A stretch of 64,000 nt of DNA. It comes from Zunongwangia sp. ESRF-bin46 (lineage in GTDB: Bacteria > Bacteroidota > Bacteroidia > Flavobacteriales > Flavobacteriaceae). Each line of letters starts with the position of its first letter. Position 1 is the stretch's first letter. Where the stretch lies: assembly GCA_002631855.1 (NCBI GenBank), contig NTLF01000017.1:124001-188000 (forward strand), read 5' to 3'. The notes below the pieces were generated by a model. That model saw only the letters and a program-made list of their open reading frames with translations, was not told where the DNA came from and did no database searches. Positions 52,907-61,392 of the stretch are shown piece after piece. The position numbers were made by a program, and so were the translations under genes.

Positions 52907-53431
52907 TTATGCATTAAATTTATCGATTCTGTACAAAAACAATTCTTCTTCGTCATCTGGAAGATGTGTTGTTCCAGTTTGCTTAAGCCCTAACTTCTCT
53001 AAAAGTTTTTGTGAAGCAATATTATTTTTTGAAGTATACGCTTGAATACGTTCTATTCCGAATTCGGAAAAGGCAACAGTCATTATTTTAGAAGCTGCTT
53101 CAAATCCATAACCTTTTTTTTCATATTCAGGTAGAAAAGCAAAACCAATATCCACTCCCGTTACTCCTTCTCTATCATAAATTCCACAAGAACCTAATTT
53201 GCTATCATCACTTTTTCTAATTACAGTGTAATTACCATAGCCAAGTCGTTCCAATTGTGGAATCATTTTAGCTTTAATATATTTTTTTGCATCTTCTAAA
53301 GAACCAATATTTCGGTCACCAATATAGGTAAGCCATTTAGGGGTATTTAATAACTTGAAGATTAAGTCGGAGTCTTTTTCTATTGTAGGACGTAAAAGTA
53401 ATCGTTCTGTTTCGAAGGTTTTGTAGGTCAT
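52907..53431 (-). CDS. GNAT-family N-acetyltransferase (RimJ/RimL-like)
   Basis: 174 residues. Starts with FETERLLLRPTIEKDSDLIF, the RimJ/RimL family opening. Acetyl-CoA site: FAFLPEYEKKGYGFEAASKI (about 107-126, the Q/RxxGxG/A-like loop appears as EKKGYGFEA). Then IERIQAYTSKNNIASQKLLE and LGLKQTGT. Transfers acetyl from acetyl-CoA to an amine of an unknown acceptor. Independent gene; the neighbour downstream begins 79 nt after the stop. Confidence 0.92.
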   Translation of the reverse strand: MTYKTFETERLLLRPTIEKDSDLIFKLLNTPKWLTYIGDRNIGSLEDAKKYIKAKMIPQLERLGYGNYTVIRKSDDSKLGSCGIYDREGVTGVDIGFAFLPEYEKKGYGFEAASKIMTVAFSEFGIERIQAYTSKNNIASQKLLEKLGLKQTGTTHLPDDEEELFLYRIDKFNA

Positions 53432-53629
53432 TATTTGTATTTAATGAAAAAAACACCAAAAGTGGAAACATCAAATATACCTAAATCACTTTATTTTTTT
53501 TCATCTTTTTAGTTTCATAAAAAACCTATCGGTTAAACGATATAAGTATGTGTGACGATTTTAGAACTTTATGACTACCTGAAAAAAAAGTTGGTTAGTA
53601 CGAATTGAAAATGTATATAATCTTTATGT

Positions 53630-54682
53630 TTATCTGTCCAGCCATAAGTCTATCAACCCATCAACGGTTGCAGCACTGCCTTCTATAAGTTTTTTGGGTT
53701 CGAAGGTATCATAAAGCCGCCATGTACCGTTAGTTTTTAAGGCGCAACCGTAGGTGTAATCGAGATGAACGTACTTAAAATCGTCAAAACTGGGTTCAAA
53801 GACTAATATAAAATTACTATTGTAGTACCCCACCTTGTTATTTTTCCAGACTTCATAAGTTCCTGTATTTTCATGGTGTATAATGTTATCATATTTTTGG
53901 GGAATACTTTCAGATGCCTGACCTTCACCTACATAAATCCCAAATAATTTGGTTTTTTTATTTCTTCCCTTAAAGTAATATCCGTTTTCATCTAAAGCCT
54001 CTAATAAATCTACATTGTATTTTTTTCTAATGTTTTCCATCATTTCTAATTGACCTCCATTAAATCTTGTTGCTGGCGGAACTTCTTTAATAGAGTCATA
54101 CAAGAAATCATGACTTAGGTAAAAGAAGTCATGGTCGCTTAGCTCAATTAACCCCCATTTATCACCTACTCTAACTGCTATTTTATTGATACTATCAACA
54201 ATTCGCTTATCTTCATTATAATCTATGTCATACGTGAAAATAGTGTCTTTTTTACTGCTGATTTCTACTTCATCAAAACCCATTTTGGTTTCAACTTCTT
54301 CATTGTATAAATTTATAAGATAGGTTTTTCCTTTGCGGTTGGCTAATGTAAATCCGCGTTGCTCCATAACTGAAGTAGGAAACTGAAAGCTATATTTTTT
54401 GCTTTCTTTTTCCATAAACAGGCTTTCATAACCTGAATGAAACAATACCCAATTTCCTTTCTTGTTTTTTAAGCGAAAAGGAAAGTCTGGACTAGTATTG
54501 GGGTTAAATTCAATAGCTATGGCACTTTGTTCTTTTAAAAAAGCGTTGACTAGACTTTTATTTGTTTGAGGTGTTATTTTGTATTCTTCATCTGTTTTTT
54601 CGTCGTAATAGACTTGTGCTTTAACGGTGGTGGCTAAAAGTAAAGTAAAGCATAGTATTGCTATTTTAAGTAGGTTTTTCAT
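53630..54682 (-). CDS. Secreted WG-repeat-like protein
   Basis: 350 residues with signal peptide (about 1-22, TVKAQ). Contains degenerate WG-type repeats: VRVGDKWGLIELSDHDFFYL (about 173), KKTKLFGIYVGEGQASESIP (about 243), NNKVGYYNSNFILVFEPSFD (about 284) and ALKTNGTWRLYDTFEPK, separated by about 40 residues. No catalytic motif. Its ATG overlaps the stop of the broken WG-repeat gene upstream (ATGA), evidence that the two were translated together before the upstream gene was damaged. Confidence 0.82.
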   Translation of the reverse strand: MKNLLKIAILCFTLLLATTVKAQVYYDEKTDEEYKITPQTNKSLVNAFLKEQSAIAIEFNPNTSPDFPFRLKNKKGNWVLFHSGYESLFMEKESKKYSFQFPTSVMEQRGFTLANRKGKTYLINLYNEEVETKMGFDEVEISSKKDTIFTYDIDYNEDKRIVDSINKIAVRVGDKWGLIELSDHDFFYLSHDFLYDSIKEVPPATRFNGGQLEMMENIRKKYNVDLLEALDENGYYFKGRNKKTKLFGIYVGEGQASESIPQKYDNIIHHENTGTYEVWKNNKVGYYNSNFILVFEPSFDDFKYVHLDYTYGCALKTNGTWRLYDTFEPKKLIEGSAATVDGLIDLWLDR

Positions 54683-54902
54683 TTAATCGTGGGTTTTGGA
54701 CAATGCTCCACATCTTTAGGGACAACAATTAATTGGCCATCGAGTTGTACGTTTATTTTCCATTTATAAATCTATTTCCGGCATCATCATATTTTAGGGG
54801 AACAATTACTTTAGCTATTTTATATTTCCAAAGCTTCACTATTGCTAATCCTTCTGAAAAAGGATAAAAACTAAAACAGCTAAAGTTGAACGTATTGTCC
54901 AT
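54679..54902 (-). pseudogene. Broken WG-repeat gene fragment
   Basis: An ATG at 54902 opens 49 codons containing a clear WG-repeat segment (YPFSEGLAIVKLWKYKIAKV, then IVPLKYDDAGNRFINGK) before TAA 54753-54755. In the next frame the sequence continues INVQLDGQLIVVPKDVEHCP to a TGA that overlaps the following gene's ATG (54680-54682). A single-base indel near 54756 explains both, and the gene's 5' portion is missing. Similar in style to the intact WG protein at 50095. Likely a truncated, frameshifted relic. Confidence 0.7.
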
Positions 54903-54923
54903 TTGATGCTATTAGATTTTATT

Positions 54924-55553
54924 TTAATTCACCACCATATCTGCTTTGGTGTCGCCATCTTCAAACAGTCTTCCGGTATTGTTTGGTATTAAATTACCAT
55001 TGGGGTTACCCCGATCGTCCAGCATCATATTGGCCATTTGAAAATCGATTATCCCGGTATCGAACAAATCACCTGAAATGGCTTCAACACCTATATATGT
55101 ATGACCATTTCCGTCTTCAAGTTCTTGTTTTACAAATACCGAAAAGAAGGTGCCCTCGCCTATTATCAAAGCGCCAGAACCTTCGCCGGTGGTACCGGTA
55201 GCGGCCTCGTACGATTCAACAAAGACTGACAGGTCCTCGTTGTCCTGTTCGGTAAATATGTACTCCAAGTCTGGGAATTCTGTTCCGGGTGGTGAATCGT
55301 TCTCAAGACTGGATTGCAATAATAGTAATGGTGAAGCGAGATACTTCCCTTCAATATTTGGTGGGTCTTCGCCAGTATTTATATTAAAGCCCATTTCAAC
55401 CATTGCATCGACCACTTCAGGTGTTAAATATTCGTGTAGGGCTGCCATAGAAGCATTCTGCTCTTCCCTATCTTCTTTACTACAAGATAGAAAAATAAAA
55501 ATAGTGGCTATAAATAGATATTTTAGATTCTTCATTGTCATGCTCGTTTTCAT
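54924..55553 (-). CDS. Lipoprotein, unknown function
   Basis: 209 residues, or 203 from the Met at residue 7 (MKNLKYLFIATIFIFLSC). Lipobox FLSCS gives a lipidated Cys near 24. The mature part is acidic, with helical start (ASMAALHEYLTPEVVDAMVE) and a calcium-site-like tail (DDRGNPNGNLIPNNTG, DGDTK). A hydrophobic central strand (GSGALIIGEGTFFSVFV) suggests a beta core. No family recognised. Minus-strand island member, upstream of the broken WG gene. Confidence 0.77.
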   Translation of the reverse strand: MKTSMTMKNLKYLFIATIFIFLSCSKEDREEQNASMAALHEYLTPEVVDAMVEMGFNINTGEDPPNIEGKYLASPLLLLQSSLENDSPPGTEFPDLEYIFTEQDNEDLSVFVESYEAATGTTGEGSGALIIGEGTFFSVFVKQELEDGNGHTYIGVEAISGDLFDTGIIDFQMANMMLDDRGNPNGNLIPNNTGRLFEDGDTKADMVVN

Positions 55554-55641
55554 AATAAATTATTTAGTTGTTGAATAAAGTTTGTAGGTTTAAAATATGT
55601 GAGGTTTTTATAATTTTCAGATTTTAAATTATCGATTGTAT

Positions 55642-55827
55642 TTATAAAGCATCTTCATTATTGCATTGATTTTTCGTATCCGGTAAGCCAACCCAGCTAT
55701 TCCCACTGCCATGATCCATAGTTATAGTATCTGCTTTAATTTTTTGCAGTGATTTTTTTTCAGAAGATTGGGCGGTAGCAACGTGCGTTACGAATATTGC
55801 CACTAATAACAATAGCGTTTTCATCAT
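55642..55827 (-). CDS. Very small secreted protein
   Basis: 61 residues; a signal peptide (MMKTLLLLVAIFVTHVATAQ) leaves a mature peptide of about 41 residues (SSEKKSLQKIKADTITMDHG.., ending CNNEDAL). Small secreted peptides with a KADTITMDHG-like core and a single Cys occur next to surface genes in Flavobacteriaceae; role unknown. Copy 2 of the 16-base palindrome ends 47 nt upstream of its start codon, so it is likely under the same control as the barrel gene at 51479. Confidence 0.6.
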   Translation of the reverse strand: MMKTLLLLVAIFVTHVATAQSSEKKSLQKIKADTITMDHGSGNSWVGLPDTKNQCNNEDAL

Positions 55828-55873
55828 GTTAGCATTTGTTGGGAAGTTTAATTATTATGCTACATAAATAAAA

Positions 55874-55889
55874 TACCCAAAATTGGGTA
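55874..55889. promoter_or_regulatory. Interrupted palindrome TACCCAA-AA-TTGGGTA, copy 2
   Basis: Identical 16-mer (7-base arms, AA spacer) to the one at 52134-52149, 46 nt from the ATG of the small secreted protein (nearest base), against 49 for copy 1 measured the same way. It also lies 130 nt upstream of the divergent M23 gene, which could share the control. A third copy was not found in the window. Confidence 0.65.
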
Positions 55890-56018
55890 TATTTAACCTG
55901 CTTATTTTTAGCGCTTTACCTTTTGAATTATAAATTAAAAAATTTACTGAATGAAAATAGAATATTCGTTATATTTAACTTTTGTCTTAAAAGTATAATT
56001 TGAAATTAAACTAATAGT

Positions 56019-57143
56019 ATGTATCCTTGGTATCTTAAGGTGATTTTTTTTGTAGTGTTGATCTTTACTAGTTCGTGTAATTCACAAAACCCTACCGATA
56101 CACGTCAAGCGATGTATGTTGCTTTACCAACAAGCACCGTGAAAGTAACCAATACCGAGGGTAATTGGTTGGTGTACGAGTTACACATTAAGGCTGCTGC
56201 TATAGATAAAGTGGAAGTGTATTATAACGATGCGTTGCTACAAACATATACCGATTTTATTACCAAAGACGATTTACATTTAGCCAGTATTTGGTTGCCA
56301 TATCCACAAACAGGCTGGAATAATAAGGAACTAACCCATCTATTTTACTATACGAACAATGATGGTGCTAATCTGGTAGAAAACGTTACCTTACCTATTA
56401 ATGAACAGTATTCCGACGCGAAAAACATAGCCTTTCCCGTCCCTCAAGGTGTCTGGCTTGCGGAAGGAGCTCCCAGCAGCACTTCCTACCACACAAGAGC
56501 AATATTCCCTTACCCTGAACCTATTTATGATACTGAACAAGAAGGTTATTTAATCGGAAATAACCCCCAACGGTATGCTATCGATTATGCTCAACTTGAA
56601 AATGGACTGCCATATAAAAACGATGGTCTAAAACTTGAAGACTGGTATTGCTATAATCGTCCTGTCTTAGCTGCCGAAGGAGGAATAGTTCTCTTTACTG
56701 AAAATTCTATTCCTGACCATCAAACACCAGGGGAATTAGACTACCCTATTACAGCCGATAACGTCACGGGCAATGTGGTGTACATAGAACATCCCGATGG
56801 TTCTATTGGCACCTACTGTCATTTAATCCCTAATTCCATTTTAGTACAAAAGGGAGATGTAGTCACTACTGGACAAGAATTAGGGCGTTTGGGGAATTCT
56901 GGAAACTCATCTGCACCACATTTGCATATGCATGTACTTACCAACCCAGAAGGCAAGCAAATACAGAAGTATGAGGACGGACTCTATTTTGAAAGTCTTC
57001 CGTACGCTTTTTCACAGTTTAAAAAGCTAGGGCAATTACCACCGGGGTACTTAGATGAACCACCGTTAACTCCTTTCACTCCTACTACAGATGAAATTTT
57101 TAATCACGCATTACCATCAGAGAGTGATGTGATTAAGTTTTAA
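56019..57143 (+). CDS. M23-family peptidase-like lipoprotein
   Basis: 374 residues. Lipobox FTSSCN after a hydrophobic start. The N-terminal half is a beta-rich domain (about 25-140). The C-terminal half is an M23/LytM domain: GNVVYIEHPDGSIGTYCHLI (about 248-267), VTTGQELGRLGNSGNSSAPH and HLHMHVLTNPEGK (HxH metal motif). The first zinc ligands of classical M23 enzymes (HxxxD) appear as RYAIDYAQ, where His is replaced, so catalysis is not certain. Cell-wall hydrolase or an inactive scaffold. Convergent with the DoxX gene. Confidence 0.87.
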   Translation: MYPWYLKVIFFVVLIFTSSCNSQNPTDTRQAMYVALPTSTVKVTNTEGNWLVYELHIKAAAIDKVEVYYNDALLQTYTDFITKDDLHLASIWLPYPQTGWNNKELTHLFYYTNNDGANLVENVTLPINEQYSDAKNIAFPVPQGVWLAEGAPSSTSYHTRAIFPYPEPIYDTEQEGYLIGNNPQRYAIDYAQLENGLPYKNDGLKLEDWYCYNRPVLAAEGGIVLFTENSIPDHQTPGELDYPITADNVTGNVVYIEHPDGSIGTYCHLIPNSILVQKGDVVTTGQELGRLGNSGNSSAPHLHMHVLTNPEGKQIQKYEDGLYFESLPYAFSQFKKLGQLPPGYLDEPPLTPFTPTTDEIFNHALPSESDVIKF

Positions 57144-57860
57144 CTACCTAATAGCGTCATTATAAACTTCTAAGCAGCTATCTAAAGAACCTCCTTGTTC
57201 ATGAATACATTTACAAAACTCATAGCCAGCATCTTTATTGGATGTTTCAGTAAACTGTTGTTTACAATCTGAAAGTGAATTTCTAGGCATAATATCATAT
57301 CCTTTTATAAAGAAAGCTATAACCAAAACGATGGTAGCTACTACTCCTGCAAAAAAAAGTATTGGAAATTTTAAACTATATTTTTTAGGCTTTTCAAAAA
57401 CAATGTAATTATGAGTTCTTTTAAAAGGCAAAACATACTGTAGCTTATCGTAATTCCATACAAGTAAAAATATATTGGCTAGAACCATAAGCGGCGCAGT
57501 CATTAACGAACCTTCAAACCGAACGGCAAACGAAAGAATACAAATATTCACGATAATAGGAAAATATAGTATTGCTCCTAAAGTAACCGTTCTAGGTATT
57601 AATAATAAAACAGCTGCTATCACTTGTGCATAGCCTATCCAAGTATAGTAATACCCTGTATGGTGCAAAGCTTCTAAGTATGTTCCCATTGGATGGATAA
57701 TGGATAACCCACTGGCAAATCGTTCTCCCAGTATTTTAACCATTCCGGCGGCTATAAATCCAGCGGCTAAAGTAACCCTACAGAAAATAGAAAATAACCA
57801 ATACCATCTATTGGTCTTAATTTTTAAATAATAAGCGTGAAAGTTTGTTATAGCACTCAC
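57144..57860 (-). CDS. DoxX-like membrane protein
   Basis: 238 residues with four or five helices: WLFSIFCRVTLAAGFIAAGM (about 20-40), YTWIGYAQVIAAVLLLIP (about 73), LGAILYFPIIVNICILSFAV and LMVLANIFLLVWNYDKL. This is the DoxX/MauE-like pattern. A fifth helix (FFAGVVATIVLVIAFFIKG, about 168) is followed by an extracytoplasmic tail with four cysteines in a CKQQ..CKCIH..CLEV arrangement, which is unusual for DoxX and may bind metal or form disulfides. Function unknown. Confidence 0.83.
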   Translation of the reverse strand: MSAITNFHAYYLKIKTNRWYWLFSIFCRVTLAAGFIAAGMVKILGERFASGLSIIHPMGTYLEALHHTGYYYTWIGYAQVIAAVLLLIPRTVTLGAILYFPIIVNICILSFAVRFEGSLMTAPLMVLANIFLLVWNYDKLQYVLPFKRTHNYIVFEKPKKYSLKFPILFFAGVVATIVLVIAFFIKGYDIMPRNSLSDCKQQFTETSNKDAGYEFCKCIHEQGGSLDSCLEVYNDAIR

Positions 57861-57887
57861 AAATAAAAAGGATTACTTTTCTTTAGG

Positions 57888-58400
57888 TTAACGATGTTGA
57901 TCCAAGAGAATTACATTCCCATCTGGGTCGGTAACCGTTATACTAGCAGGCCCCGATGTAGTCTCATCTATTTCATTTTGAATAGCAATACCCTTACTCT
58001 TTAGCTCGCTTTGTATCTTTCTTATATCGGTAAAATCATCTACATTATTACCATCCTCATCCCACCCAGGGTTAAAGGTTAAAATGTTGTCTTCAAACAT
58101 TCCTTGAAATAACCCTATTAACGAGTTCTCATTTTTCATAATGAGATAGTTCTTTTCTAAATCACCTCCCAGTACGGTAAATCCGAGGTTTTCATAGAAA
58201 GTTTTAGAAGCTTTAATGTCTTTTACACTCAAGCTTACAGAGAAGGCACCTAATTTCATAGTTTTATTATTATTTGTTACTACTGTTTGGTTTATTGAAC
58301 TGACCTTATTGTTTTTGGTAATTTGGTTTATGGGTTTACCAACAAAACCAAATAGCAGTGCAATTATAAATCCTAAACAAACTAAACCAATGTTTTTCAT
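57888..58400 (-). CDS. Membrane-anchored VOC family protein
   Basis: 170 residues. The N-terminal helix (LVCLGFIIALLFGFVGKPI, about 5-23) would tether or export the protein. A VOC domain follows: LGAFSVSLSVKDIKASKTFY (about 51-70), ENLGFTVLGGDLEKNYLIMK, and a closing ITVTDPDGNVILLDQH. The family's usual metal His at the first position is Ser (VSLSVKD), as in many VOC regulators and antibiotic-binding members. Reaction unknown. Confidence 0.85.
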   Translation of the reverse strand: MKNIGLVCLGFIIALLFGFVGKPINQITKNNKVSSINQTVVTNNNKTMKLGAFSVSLSVKDIKASKTFYENLGFTVLGGDLEKNYLIMKNENSLIGLFQGMFEDNILTFNPGWDEDGNNVDDFTDIRKIQSELKSKGIAIQNEIDETTSGPASITVTDPDGNVILLDQHR

Positions 58401-58488
58401 AATAGAGATGTTTTATGCCGGATATTTAAAAAAAGGTAAGACATATGTTCCATAATTTGACTTTATACTTTACTAGTTTTAAAAGTAA

Positions 58489-59685
58489 CTATATAGGCAT
58501 ACTAAATTGAAATATTGTTCTTTCCTCTGTAGAGTCAACCGATAATGTTCCTTTGTGTGCTTTAGCAATTTCAGAAGCTATATATAACCCCAAACCTAAC
58601 CCGGACTTATTATTGGCAGAATTAGTTGTAAAGAATGGTTTAAATAGGTTTTTTATTTTATCATCTGGAATTTTCTCACCAGAATTTGTAACGCTAAGTT
58701 CAAATACTCCGTTTCCTGATTGTATATCTGTGTGAATAGGTTTATTAGTCGCTCCATGTTTAACTGCGTTGCCTAAAAGGTTTGAGTACAACTGACTTAT
58801 TCTATTAATATCACAAGTGAATTTTTCTTTCAGGTTAATTTTAATTTCAACCTCATGTTTCTTATCAACAGTGGTGATTTCCTTAGTAACCTGCTGCAAT
58901 ATTTTTTCCAATTGTTGATGATTATTTGAAAGTTCTAACCGTATGCCCTCACCCAAATGACCTTTAGCAAAATCTAATAAGTTGTCTATCAAACCTTGCA
59001 TTCGGTATGATGTAGATTTTATAGTACTCGCTTGTCTATTGGCTATTTCCGGAAGATCCATCTTTAGTAGAATATCAGCACACATTCTCGTAGTGCCAAT
59101 AGGGTTTCGTAAATCATGACCCAAAACGGCTATAAAGGTTTCACGTAATTCACCAATATGCTTCTCTTCTTTCAGCTTTATATTTAAATCGGTTAGCTTT
59201 TCTATCGCATCTAAGTGAAAGGATATTAATTGTGCATAAAGTTCAAACAGTTCACGTGTCTCTTTTTTATCAAGTTTTACAGGTTTAGGGTCTATGGCGC
59301 AGAGGGTACCAAAAAAACTACCATCACTCTTAAATATGGGGAAGGATATATAACTTTGAAATCCATACTTGGCAGGGGTATGATGATTACAATAGATTTC
59401 GTTGGTTGCCACCTCATCTATGATAACAGGATTTTGATGTTGGCGAATTTCATTACATAGTGTGGTCTCCAAAATTAACTCATCTCCTGTTTTAAGGCCA
59501 AAGTTTATTTCGTCTTGTGCCATACAAGTAATCCACTTTTCATCAGTGACTCTTGCTACAGCTGAAAACCGCATACCGGTAGTTTTACAAATGACATTTA
59601 AAAGTGAAGGTATTGCTTCAATTTGGACAATGTTATCAATGTCATTTTGTAAAAATGGATCTATCGTATTTTTTAACATATACAC
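58489..59685 (-). CDS. GAF-domain sensor histidine kinase
   Basis: 398 residues, cytosolic (no membrane helix). GAF domain about 20-165 (SYISFPIFKSDGSFFGTLCA near 108-127). HisKA: FIAVLGHDLRNPIGTTRM (phospho-acceptor His about 192). HATPase: N-box NLLGNAVKHGATNKP (about 305), G1 VTNSGEKIPDDKI, and G2 GLGLGLYIASEIAKAH (about 363). A phosphorelay sensor reading a small molecule or redox through GAF. No response regulator is adjacent, so its partner is encoded elsewhere. Confidence 0.92.
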   Translation of the reverse strand: MYMLKNTIDPFLQNDIDNIVQIEAIPSLLNVICKTTGMRFSAVARVTDEKWITCMAQDEINFGLKTGDELILETTLCNEIRQHQNPVIIDEVATNEIYCNHHTPAKYGFQSYISFPIFKSDGSFFGTLCAIDPKPVKLDKKETRELFELYAQLISFHLDAIEKLTDLNIKLKEEKHIGELRETFIAVLGHDLRNPIGTTRMCADILLKMDLPEIANRQASTIKSTSYRMQGLIDNLLDFAKGHLGEGIRLELSNNHQQLEKILQQVTKEITTVDKKHEVEIKINLKEKFTCDINRISQLYSNLLGNAVKHGATNKPIHTDIQSGNGVFELSVTNSGEKIPDDKIKNLFKPFFTTNSANNKSGLGLGLYIASEIAKAHKGTLSVDSTEERTIFQFSMPI

Positions 59686-59813
59686 GTTTATACATGTTAA
59701 AGATAGTAATTATTTTTTTTTAATATCTAATGACATAAAGCACATATCCACAAGGGTCTAGGGTCTCTACCCTCCCCCATGTTGCTTAACTAATTCATTG
59801 CTTAGCGTAAAAC

Positions 59814-60431
59814 CTAGATTCCCACCATCACACCAATTCCAAAGGCTAAGGTCTTTAGTTTGTAGTCCGATTCTTTAAAGAGGTTTGTTACACCTTGGTT
59901 GTAATCTACTGCAGCCTGAAGTGCTATTCTTTCGGTTATAGCATATTCCAAACCACCGCCTATAGTAGCACTTAGGGCATAGCTATTGGTAATGATATCT
60001 TCTTCCAATAGAAAAAGGTTAGTAACCCCAACTTCTGCAAAGGGTCTCAGTGTATTTTTAAGAAAATAATACTTCAATGTCACTGGTATTTCAATAAAAC
60101 TTAAATCAGCGTCTTGCGGACTCGGCAGCACTTCAAAGTCGCATACTTCACAGTAAAAAGTTGACGTGAAATCCATATTAGAATAGTTGATTGCAGTATT
60201 TACAGAACTTTTCTCCCCTAATCCATATTCAAGGGTAACTCCCAATCGATAATTCGTTTTATCATACTCGGCATTAAGGCCTTGGTATTGATCAAATTCA
60301 ATCGTATCATCGCTTAGGTTTTCTACCAGACTCATAGTTAATCCTATTCTAAATTTACTTTTATTTTCTTGTGCAGATAAACTGCAAGTGAATAAAAGAA
60401 TTATAATACTAATTAATAGTCTATGTTTCAT
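59814..60431 (-). CDS. Outer-membrane beta-barrel protein
   Basis: 205 residues with signal peptide (about 1-20, SLSAQ). Mature strands: FRIGLTMSLVENLSDD (about 27), YRLGVTLEYGLGEKSSVNTA, FIEIPVTLKYYFLKNTLRPF, AEVGVTNLFLLEED and the final LAFGIGVMVG. The pattern is an eight-stranded porin-family barrel. A CEVCDF cysteine pair (about 94) in an extracellular loop is uncommon. Function unknown. Downstream of the D-amino-acid operon by 25 nt, possibly read through from it. Confidence 0.86.
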   Translation of the reverse strand: MKHRLLISIIILLFTCSLSAQENKSKFRIGLTMSLVENLSDDTIEFDQYQGLNAEYDKTNYRLGVTLEYGLGEKSSVNTAINYSNMDFTSTFYCEVCDFEVLPSPQDADLSFIEIPVTLKYYFLKNTLRPFAEVGVTNLFLLEEDIITNSYALSATIGGGLEYAITERIALQAAVDYNQGVTNLFKESDYKLKTLAFGIGVMVGI

Positions 60432-60456
60432 AATTAAAAGATTATTATTATAATAT

Positions 60457-61392
60457 TTAATTGTTCAAAAGTGCTGCTACTTCAATGGCGCAACCCCAAG
60501 CTACTGTAAACCCAGCTCCACCATGACCGTAATTATGAAAGACTGAAGGATAGGTGTTGTCAAACTCAAAACGGACTTCATGTCGCTTAGGTCTCAACCC
60601 TACAATTTCTTCTATAATTTCTGGTTTTTGTTGTGACAATCCATTTGCTAAGAGTCTATCTATAATGATGTCCGTGTCACTTTGTTCTACTTGAAGGTTC
60701 CAATCATCTAAATAATCTGTTCCCCCTATTACACAATCGGTACTTCGGTTTATTATGTAACTTAACGCTCCTTTTTTTGTAGAGTCGGCTCCCGAAGGAA
60801 TATCCATTTTTTTACATCGTAAAATTTGTCCGCGCATGGGTTGTAACGCGTTATCGTTACACAATTTTTTTGCTCCCAATCCTGTACAGTTTATAACTAA
60901 TTCATCCAGTTTTGCTGCCTCTTCTAAACTCGTAACTTCCTGTTGTATAAAAGTTCCTTTGTTCTCTATGAATCGCTCAAATAGATGCGGCAGGTATAAA
61001 CCGGGTTCTGCTAATGGAACAGTTGAAATAAAAGCCATTTCTATCCCTTTAGGCAATTCAGATGGTGTAGCCTTTCTGGTGGTTCCTTTTGGCATTTTTA
61101 AAGCCCAATCGGTATTGCTCTCGTTGTCATAGGCGGTTATAAACGGTATAAACGTGACCCCATTACCTATTTTCGTTTCCTTTTTATATTCTTTATAAGC
61201 GAGCGAAGCCCAATTATTGGTCTTTTCCTTGGGATAAATCTCAAAGGGGAACCAAATAGCGCCCACCTTGCTCGATAAAGTTTTATTGAAACGTTCTTTT
61301 GCAACAATCCTAACCTTAAGTCCTTTTTCCTGTAACTTAATGGCTGTGGTAAGCCCTATAATGCCGCAACCGATGACCGTTACCGACTTCAT
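60457..61392 (-). CDS. FAD-dependent D-amino-acid oxidase-like protein
   Basis: 311 residues. Dinucleotide motif VIGCGIIGLTTAIKL (about 5-19), then LSSKVGAIWFPFEIYP (about 40), a mid-segment ELVINCTGLGAKKL (about 168), LRPKRHEVRFEFD (substrate-carboxylate Arg region) and a C-terminal NYGHGGAGFTVAWGCA. All fit the DAO fold of D-amino-acid oxidases, which oxidise D-amino acids to 2-keto acids with H2O2. Its ATG overlaps the deacylase stop by 4 nt. The pairing suggests N-acyl-D-amino acids are freed and then deaminated. Confidence 0.88.
   Translation of the reverse strand: MKSVTVIGCGIIGLTTAIKLQEKGLKVRIVAKERFNKTLSSKVGAIWFPFEIYPKEKTNNWASLAYKEYKKETKIGNGVTFIPFITAYDNESNTDWALKMPKGTTRKATPSELPKGIEMAFISTVPLAEPGLYLPHLFERFIENKGTFIQQEVTSLEEAAKLDELVINCTGLGAKKLCNDNALQPMRGQILRCKKMDIPSGADSTKKGALSYIINRSTDCVIGGTDYLDDWNLQVEQSDTDIIIDRLLANGLSQQKPEIIEEIVGLRPKRHEVRFEFDNTYPSVFHNYGHGGAGFTVAWGCAIEVAALLNN

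Noticed and set aside
52828-52956. Longer start for the small secreted protein at 52402.
   Set aside because: The added 43 residues overlap the acetyltransferase gene and would bury the signal peptide inside the protein.
53432-53629. Hidden gene in the gap between the acetyltransferase and the WG-like gene.
   Set aside because: All frames are broken by frequent stops with no protein-like stretch; treated as plain intergenic sequence.
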